Source of the DNA: Spirochaeta isovalerica
Lineage (GTDB): Bacteria > Spirochaetota > Spirochaetia > DSM-2461
Assembly: GCF_014207565.1 (NCBI RefSeq)
Contig: NZ_JACHGJ010000004.1
Span: 248,001 to 312,000, forward strand
Direction of reading: 5' to 3'
DNA length: 64,000 nucleotides
Position 1 is the stretch's first letter. The number at the start of each line of letters is the position of its first letter. This document shows positions 58,383 through 64,000 of the stretch, in pieces. The translations under genes and the position numbers were made by a program. The notes under the pieces were generated by a model. It did not search any database. It had not been told where the DNA came from and saw only the letters and a program-made list of their open reading frames with translations.

Positions 58383-60353
58383 TCAGGAAATATTTTTACC
58401 GGACAGGAAAGCGGAATACTGGGAATCGACTTTCATAATATGATTGACAACCCAGTCCTGGAGGAAGTCGAGAACTTCATTCGACAGGACGGCGCTGCCT
58501 TCGCGCATACCCTTCTGGAGCTCCTTTGCTTTGGCAACGAAACTTCTGTGCTGCTTTTTATGAGCATCGATTTCGGGATAGTTATATTTCTCAAAGGCTT
58601 TTTCCTCTGCGGAGAAGTGGTATTCCGTATACTGAACCAGTTCGTCGAGGATAGTCAGAAGAGGTGAAGTGCCCTCCCCTTTTTCCATTGACAGAAAGAG
58701 TTTATTAATCAGTTCTATCAGCTTCTTATGGTGGTTGTCAAAAAGTTCCACTTTTACGCTGATCGACTCATCCCATACCAGATTCTCGTTATAGCCCAGA
58801 GTTGTGAGAATCTCAATGATTTTATAGGATGTATCCTGAATGCCCCTGAAAGTCTTTTCCAGATCCTTTCTATTACCCTGCTTAACAGAATCCACAATAA
58901 AGGAAACATCTCTATGAATGTTATTGTGCCATGTTTTGAGATTCGACAGTTTGGAAGAATCGGTGATTTCCTGGGCTCCATGTTCTCTGATCCACACCCC
59001 CAGGCTGCAGGTGTCAGCTTCGAGATTTCCGAGACCCTCAGGCTCGATTGATCCGTCTATCAAAGCACGTGTCGTAGCGACCCAGCCCACATGAGCCAGA
59101 ATCATGTTATTCATTTTTACGCGGCCTATGGAACCGGTTTTACCGGATTGATTGGTCAGGATATTTTCAACCATCGATTCCAGTGCTTCATTGGACTTGA
59201 TAAAAGCCTGGGCTATTTTGGTGGAAATGAGATTGATGTCCTTCGAATTGCGGCTAAGCTCATTCATGCTGTTGTCCAGCTTTTCCGCCACTTCCTTGGA
59301 ATCGGAGAGAATCTTTTCAATTTCTGTCGCTCCCAGTTCCATCTCATTCATACTGAGAGAGGTGATGGATGAAATTTCCTGCAGAGAGACTGTTGAATTG
59401 ACCACTTCCTGAGTATTTATGGTAATGGCTTCCGTTCTATCGTTAATCTGACCGAAAGTCCGGGAAACCTGGGAAACCCCTTCGGCTATTCTCGTAAAAG
59501 CTTCCTCGCTTTCACGGCTCAGTTCACCGGCGCTCTGAATATTCTCAACCAGTTTTTTTAAAGTGACCGATATGTTTCTGGCGTTTTCCGCAGTCGATTC
59601 AGCCAGTTTTCGGATTTCTTCTGCAACAACGGCAAAGCCTTTTCCCGAATCGCCGGCATGAGCGGCTTCTATCGCCGCATTCATGGAAAGCAGATTGGTC
59701 TGTGAAGCAATCTCATCAATGACAGTTATAAGCGATAAAGCGTCGGTTACTTCGCTCTCTACAGTCTGCATAACTTCTGCCGAAGCCTGGACTTTTTCGC
59801 TTCCTTCGCCTGTAATGTCAACCAGATTATCAATATCCTTTGTTCTTCCCGTAATCAGATCGGCCACTTCTTTCAGAGAACTGTTTATCTCACCGACGGC
59901 TTCCGAAGTCTGATTAACCGCATCAGTCTGGATATTCACTTTATCTTTGAGGCTTCTTATCGATGCGTTGATTTCTTCTACGGCTGCCGATCCCTCGCTA
60001 ACATTGGAAAACAGAGATGCGGCGATATTGCGGTTCGCTTCGGTTTCCATACTGATATCGGAACTGTAAATGAGAGATTTCTGAATATTCCTGGACAGCC
60101 GGGTTGCGCCGCGCTCGCTTTCATTGGCTTTGACCCGGGCATCGGCGTAAGCCTGATCTCTCAATCTATACCGGGCCAGATACCCCTCCAGAGCCGCATC
60201 GACCCTCCTCGGATACTTTTCCGATTCATTTCTTCTTTCGGATATATCACTCAGGACTTTTTTCAGAAGAGCTCTTTCTCTGAATAGTAAAAAAACAGAC
60301 AGCGCTGTAGAGAAAAACAGCAATGCCATAAGAATGATTGATAATAAACTCAT
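58383..60353 (-). CDS. Methyl-accepting protein with CZB and bacteriohemerythrin domains
   Basis: A 656-aa protein. One N-terminal membrane helix (3-25), no periplasmic sensor domain, and a coiled signalling region with the hairpin [20 protein letters not shown] and then [20 protein letters not shown] near 230-265. A CZB zinc-binding domain (about 415-490, with HVGW, DTCSLG and WHNNIHRD) and a C-terminal hemerythrin (about 505-640, with [28 protein letters not shown] and HKKQHRSF) follow. The di-iron hemerythrin would sense O2 and the CZB domain zinc or oxidant, both in the cytoplasm. Probably an aerotaxis or redox receptor. Confidence 0.85.
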   Translation of the reverse strand: MSLLSIILMALLFFSTALSVFLLFRERALLKKVLSDISERRNESEKYPRRVDAALEGYLARYRLRDQAYADARVKANESERGATRLSRNIQKSLIYSSDISMETEANRNIAASLFSNVSEGSAAVEEINASIRSLKDKVNIQTDAVNQTSEAVGEINSSLKEVADLITGRTKDIDNLVDITGEGSEKVQASAEVMQTVESEVTDALSLITVIDEIASQTNLLSMNAAIEAAHAGDSGKGFAVVAEEIRKLAESTAENARNISVTLKKLVENIQSAGELSRESEEAFTRIAEGVSQVSRTFGQINDRTEAITINTQEVVNSTVSLQEISSITSLSMNEMELGATEIEKILSDSKEVAEKLDNSMNELSRNSKDINLISTKIAQAFIKSNEALESMVENILTNQSGKTGSIGRVKMNNMILAHVGWVATTRALIDGSIEPEGLGNLEADTCSLGVWIREHGAQEITDSSKLSNLKTWHNNIHRDVSFIVDSVKQGNRKDLEKTFRGIQDTSYKIIEILTTLGYNENLVWDESISVKVELFDNHHKKLIELINKLFLSMEKGEGTSPLLTILDELVQYTEYHFSAEEKAFEKYNYPEIDAHKKQHRSFVAKAKELQKGMREGSAVLSNEVLDFLQDWVVNHIMKVDSQYSAFLSGKNIS

Positions 60354-60423
60354 ATTTTACCTGTTTTTGTGCTTGAAAATCTTCATCAATTCTAACCTCT
60401 ATCAAGGGAGGACTCAAGCATTA

Positions 60424-60855
60424 TTAAGAATTATTACTGCAATGCGAATTATCCATCAGTTTTTCCAAGTGCCAGTGTTTCATTATCTGACTCTGCAGGA
60501 ATTCCCTGTTGTGGGAGACAAGAATAACAGCACCGGGATAGTCAAAGAGAGCCTCTTCCAGTACCGAACAGCTTTCAGCATCGAGATGGTTGACCGGTTC
60601 ATCGAGCAGCAGAATGGATTTGTGAGGGATATCCTTTTCAAGGGCTATGGCTATGAGCAGTTTTTTCATTTCTCCTTTGTCGGGAGTTATGCGGCCTCCC
60701 AGAATCTGGAGAAGCGTGCTTTTCCCGGAACCGTTGGGGCCGGCGACAGCTGTCCAGCCGCCGGGGAATGAGATTGTCGTATCTGAAAATAGTATTTTTT
60801 CCTGATTGATATAACTGAAAGAAAGATGTTGTACCGATAGAACTGATTCTGACAT
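60424..60855 (-). pseudogene. ABC-type ATPase with internal deletion (probable pseudogene)
   Basis: A 143-residue frame. Walker A GPNGSGKSTLLQ is at about 39-50. After GGRITPDKGEMKKLLIAIAL the protein jumps straight to Walker B (SILLLDEPVNHLDAE) and the H-loop (ILVSHNREFL). The Q-loop, the helical domain and most of the LSGGE signature are missing; the remaining GEMKKLL is the tail of a signature motif. About 60-70 residues appear deleted in frame, perhaps between two GGE-like repeats. Without the signature it should not hydrolyse ATP normally. The original was probably an ABC-F or simple ABC ATPase. Confidence 0.6.
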
Positions 60856-60926
60856 AGATAACTCCTTATACTGCCGCGTGACGGGATTCTGTATGAGTTA
60901 TCTGATAATCATTCCGGTAAAACTCC

Positions 60927-60957
60927 TTGTAATTTACCCCATAATACACTTTATACT
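60927..60957 (+). promoter_or_regulatory. Promoter candidate of the oxidoreductase-MFS operon
   Basis: TTGTAA (60927-60932) with TTTATA (60950-60955) at 17 bases, or TATACT (60952-60957) at 19 bases, 20 to 25 bases before the start at 60978, which has a GAGG site. Weak but well placed. Confidence 0.4.
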
Positions 60958-60977
60958 ATCGTAAGACGAGGTAAAAA

Positions 60978-61979
60978 ATGAATAAAATCAAACTGGCCAT
61001 AATTGGATGCGGAATTATAACCAAAGAAGCTCATCTGCCGGCATTAAAGCGGCTGACAGACAGGATGGAAGTCGCAGCGGTCTGCAACCGAACGGCCTCC
61101 AAAGCCGAAGATATAGCAGAGGAACTGGGTCTGGACCATTCGGCGGTCTGGACGGACTGGAAGAAAATGATCAGCGAATTGAAAGATCTCGATGCCGTTC
61201 TCATAGCCCTTCCCATAACGATGAATTATGAAGTGAGCCGGGCCTGCTGCCAGGCGGGACTAGCGGTTCTGTGCGAAAAACCCGCGGCCATGACCGCCCG
61301 GGAAGCCGAGGAAACTGCAACCTTCTCTACGCAATTCGGCGTCACCTATATGACAGCGGAAAACTTCCATTACGACAGAGGCTTTCTCAAAGCGGCAGAA
61401 CTGGTCAAAGCCGGAAAAATCGGAAATGTCCATTCCATGAGCTGGAATGTTCTATCCTGGATGGAAGTGGATAACAAATATAATAAAACTGAATGGAGAG
61501 CCCACAACGAATACCCCGGCGGGTACGTTCTCGACGGCGGCGTTCATTTCGTACACGCCCTGCAGATGATCGGAGGACCGGTAGAATCGGTTTTCGCCCA
61601 TACGGCTTCCGTTGACGGAAGACTGGGGACAATGGATACAGCCATGTCTCTGATCAGACATAAATCGGGATGCGTCAGCTCACTGAACATGGGTTGGCGG
61701 TCCGCCTCGGATGACGGGGCTCTGAGAATTTTCGGAGACAAAGGAAGCCTGATAATGGGCCGGGGAAATGTCAAGGAGCTGAAACCTGACGGGACGGAAG
61801 AATTGCACACATTTGAAGAGGAGAGCAGTTTCTACCTTCAGTGGAGTGCATTTCTCGATGCTCTGGAAGGAAAAAAGGAAGGTCTGATCCCTGAAAGAAT
61901 GCCTGCTGATGATGTAAAAACCGTTCTGGCAATGATCGAATCAGAAAAAAACGGTATGGCAGTTACAATAAACAGCTGA
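60978..61979 (+). CDS. Gfo/Idh/MocA-family oxidoreductase
   Basis: A 333-aa NAD(P)-dependent sugar or inositol dehydrogenase-like enzyme. Rossmann motif IIGCGIITKEAHLPAL is at residues 9-24, and the conserved EKP motif in VLCEKPAAMTAREAEE near 95. The catalytic-domain motif GGYVLDGGVHFVHALQ near 178 has the D and H of the family. Substrate unknown. It is followed by an MFS gene after 19 bases, so the pair probably imports and oxidises one compound. Confidence 0.88.
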   Translation: MNKIKLAIIGCGIITKEAHLPALKRLTDRMEVAAVCNRTASKAEDIAEELGLDHSAVWTDWKKMISELKDLDAVLIALPITMNYEVSRACCQAGLAVLCEKPAAMTAREAEETATFSTQFGVTYMTAENFHYDRGFLKAAELVKAGKIGNVHSMSWNVLSWMEVDNKYNKTEWRAHNEYPGGYVLDGGVHFVHALQMIGGPVESVFAHTASVDGRLGTMDTAMSLIRHKSGCVSSLNMGWRSASDDGALRIFGDKGSLIMGRGNVKELKPDGTEELHTFEEESSFYLQWSAFLDALEGKKEGLIPERMPADDVKTVLAMIESEKNGMAVTINS

Positions 61980-61998
61980 AAAAACATATAATGACCCT

Positions 61999-63171
61999 AT
62001 GAGCCATGATGCCCGACATCTGAAAACTTACGGGGTCTCTTATTTCTTTATTTTCGGTGCTCTGGCAGCGGTTTTCCCCTTTTACCCGCTTCTGCTTCAG
62101 CATAAGGGTTTTAATCCCTCCCAGATCGGTTACATAATGGGAGCCTATGACCTTATAAGCATGAGCGGGCTTTTGATCATGGGTTTTCTCTACGACAGGA
62201 TCGGCGCACCGAAACGAACCATTACAGCTATAATCCTCATCAGCGCGGTTATCCTGCTCTCTCTGACTCTGACATCATTTCCTCCGGTGGTCATATTGCT
62301 AACCATTGTACTGGGGTTCTTTATTAAATCCCCCTCGTCTCTGCTCGATGCCCATTTCGGTCAGGCGCTTCCTGATCACAATGATTCCTACGGCAGAACC
62401 AGGCTGGGCGGGAGTCTTGGTTTTATGCTGATGGCTCTGCTTATCCAGGTTACCGGTGCAGTAAGCGGTTCACAGCCGGTATCGGTTTTTGCCGGCTACG
62501 GCATCACAATGATATTCACAATAGCGGTTCTTTTTTTCCTTCCCGTTGCTAAACCCCATGAAACACAGGAAAGCGGAGCGGAGAAGAAAAGCGGCTTTCT
62601 CAGCAGCATAAAAACCTTTCCCCGCCTATACTGGATCGGTCTGCTGATCGGCTTTCTCAATTCCCTGGCCCTTTCGGGGCATTACACGTTTTTCTCTCTT
62701 ATGCTGAAAAACCGCTTCGGAATGGAGAATGTAAGCGGATTCTGGGCTATAGGCCCGTTCTTTGAAATCCCCATGTTTTTCTTCTCAACAATCCTGCTGA
62801 AGAAAATCAGACTGAGGACTCTCTGGTCTTTCAGCATGCTGGCCGGCACCACACGGATGCTGTTCTATGCCCACTCGACCACACTTCTTCCTCTCTACAT
62901 CATCCAGATCAGCCATAGCTTCTCTTTCGGGATCAATCATTTCTGCATGATAAATCTTATAAACCGGAAAACACCGGCTTCAGAGAGAGGGCTGGCCATG
63001 TCGATTTTTACTGCTGTAGGAATGGGTCTATCCCTCTTCGCAGGAGGAATTATCGGAGGCACAATACTGAAATTCGGAGATTTTGCCCTACTCTTTCAAG
63101 TCTTTTCACTCTTTCCTCTTGCGGCCATCGCCATCAACTTTATTTTTCTGCCGAAGGAAGTTCGATCCTGA
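61999..63171 (+). CDS. MFS transporter (NHS/LacY-like group)
   Basis: A 390-aa inner-membrane protein with about 12 membrane segments, starting FFIFGALAAVFPFYPLLLQH. The loop LYDRIGAPKRTIT is near residue 69, and the middle segment has SYGRTRLGGSLGFML, reminiscent of the sugar/nucleoside-type MFS_1_like group. Partner of the oxidoreductase gene. Its last 32 bases overlap, tail to tail, with the end of the histidine kinase gene on the other strand. Confidence 0.85.
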   Translation: MSHDARHLKTYGVSYFFIFGALAAVFPFYPLLLQHKGFNPSQIGYIMGAYDLISMSGLLIMGFLYDRIGAPKRTITAIILISAVILLSLTLTSFPPVVILLTIVLGFFIKSPSSLLDAHFGQALPDHNDSYGRTRLGGSLGFMLMALLIQVTGAVSGSQPVSVFAGYGITMIFTIAVLFFLPVAKPHETQESGAEKKSGFLSSIKTFPRLYWIGLLIGFLNSLALSGHYTFFSLMLKNRFGMENVSGFWAIGPFFEIPMFFFSTILLKKIRLRTLWSFSMLAGTTRMLFYAHSTTLLPLYIIQISHSFSFGINHFCMINLINRKTPASERGLAMSIFTAVGMGLSLFAGGIIGGTILKFGDFALLFQVFSLFPLAAIAINFIFLPKEVRS

Positions 63172-64000
63172 AAGTCGTACCGCTGCCCGGTTCGGAACGG
63201 ACCGTCATATCTCCTTTGTGGTTACCCTTGATTATATAATAGGAGACGCTCAATCCGAGACCTGTGCCGACGCCTTCACTTTTTGTCGTATAGAATGGTT
63301 CGAAGATCCGCTTTCTCACCTCTTCCGGCATTCCCGGGCCGTTATCTTCAATCTCAAGGATTATCATTCCCCTGTTTTTTTCAAAAGAAGTCCTGATGGT
63401 AAAAGTCGGAGATTCGGTTTTGCCTGCGTGCATTGCCTGAGCCCCGTTGCGGAATATATTGATCAGCACCTGCTGGATCTCCGAAACAACACAACACAAA
63501 TCAGGAACCTCACCGAAATCACGGATAAGAGCAATGGACCGGAAGTCGTAATTTTTTTTCAGATCATAATCGGAACTGATAATATAAAGCGTTCTTTCAA
63601 TAAGCGATTCAATAGACGTCTCCTCAGCCTTCCCTTCACTCTTGCGGGAAAAGCTGAGCATATTATTGACTATATCGGTTATCCGCTTTCCAGAATCTCT
63701 TATGGACGATAACATGGATTGGATATTTCTGCTTTCCATGTAGACTCTGATTTTTTCTATATCGATTCCCGACTCATCCGCCGCTTTCCGGTTTACCGGC
63801 GAATCGATTTTATCAATCAGGCGGTTCTGAAGCACATTTGATGTTTGAATTATACCAGCCAGAGGATTGTTGATCTCATGAGCCATTCCTGCAGCCAAAC
63901 CTCCGAGGGACATCATTTTCTCACTTTGGATGAGCACTTCCTGCGTCGCTTTCCTTTCGGAGATATCGTGGACAACGGCAATAATTTTCCCTGTTGTTCC
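63140..64000 (-). CDS. PAS-linked histidine kinase, 5' end outside window
   Basis: Partial gene; the frame is open to the right edge. The first visible residues (GTTGKIIAVVHDISERKATQ) are the end of a PAS domain, so the GTG or ATG codons further in are not the real start. The H-box is GLAAGMAHEINNPLAGII, the N-box-like region is VLINIFRNGAQAMHA, and the G boxes are EIEDNGPGMPEE and GVGTGLGLSVSYYI. The protein ends ELPSAEK. It is a soluble or membrane kinase of the HisKA/HATPase type; no regulator gene is in view. Confidence 0.88.
   Translation of the reverse strand, partial: GTTGKIIAVVHDISERKATQEVLIQSEKMMSLGGLAAGMAHEINNPLAGIIQTSNVLQNRLIDKIDSPVNRKAADESGIDIEKIRVYMESRNIQSMLSSIRDSGKRITDIVNNMLSFSRKSEGKAEETSIESLIERTLYIISSDYDLKKNYDFRSIALIRDFGEVPDLCCVVSEIQQVLINIFRNGAQAMHAGKTESPTFTIRTSFEKNRGMIILEIEDNGPGMPEEVRKRIFEPFYTTKSEGVGTGLGLSVSYYIIKGNHKGDMTVRSEPGSGTTFRIELPSAEK

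Overview
The window looks like a chromosomal stretch from a free-living spirochaete (Spirochaetales). This is inferred from gene style: a sugar-binding protein with an 'ANGQ'-type leader, a FliB-like flagellin methylase, a hemerythrin chemotaxis receptor, many small lipoproteins and a very large fused acyl-CoA dehydratase activase. No rRNA or tRNA gene was seen to confirm the taxon.

Layout. 1-9.7 kb is ordinary metabolism: the end of a COG3044-type ATPase gene, a flavin NADH oxidase, a sugar ABC transporter operon with a lipoprotein, and a FliB / metallo-beta-lactamase / E2-like acyltransferase operon. 9.8-47.3 kb is the accessory region. It is built around one 3384-residue secreted RHS/SpvB toxin gene (33510-43664, minus strand), the last gene of a five-gene operon with a TPR membrane protein, a predicted outer-membrane barrel protein and two lipoproteins. 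48-64 kb is again ordinary: acyl-CoA dehydratase activase, a two-component system, a chemotaxis-like protein, an MFS/FadR operon with its own operator, an MCP-hemerythrin, a damaged ABC ATPase, an oxidoreductase/MFS pair and the end of a histidine kinase.

The striking system lies at 9.8-34.4 kb. Two 9800-bp units, identical as far as I can read, stand in direct tandem (14733-24532 and 24533-34332). They are bounded by a 27-bp sequence that lies inside the RHS core codons for TGKEWDEE. Each unit carries, in minus-strand order, the 3' end of an RHS gene with its own toxin tip, a secreted immunity candidate, a toxin-antitoxin pair, an XRE regulator and a partner gene, a ParA/primase-helicase operon, two complete tyrosine recombinases, and a short GTG-started leader that reads into the next boundary site. 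I infer an integrative, plasmid-like element that uses the conserved RHS core as its attachment site. Insertion would not destroy the RHS gene: it would replace the C-terminal toxin with the element's own tip and hand the displaced tip a new start codon. Downstream lie a second, different displaced tip (13175-14839), then a recombinase-gene fossil and a third tip (10129-12090). The locus thus reads as a record of successive tip replacements.

The three tips look like cell-wall hydrolases (M23 metallopeptidase, L,D-transpeptidase-like, C39/papain-like cysteine peptidase), and each is followed by a protein with a signal peptide. That fits periplasmic toxins with exported immunity proteins. Other element signals are a probable antisense RNA with a complete promoter and terminator, a cluster of 10-bp iterons, and a perfect palindrome before the antitoxin gene.
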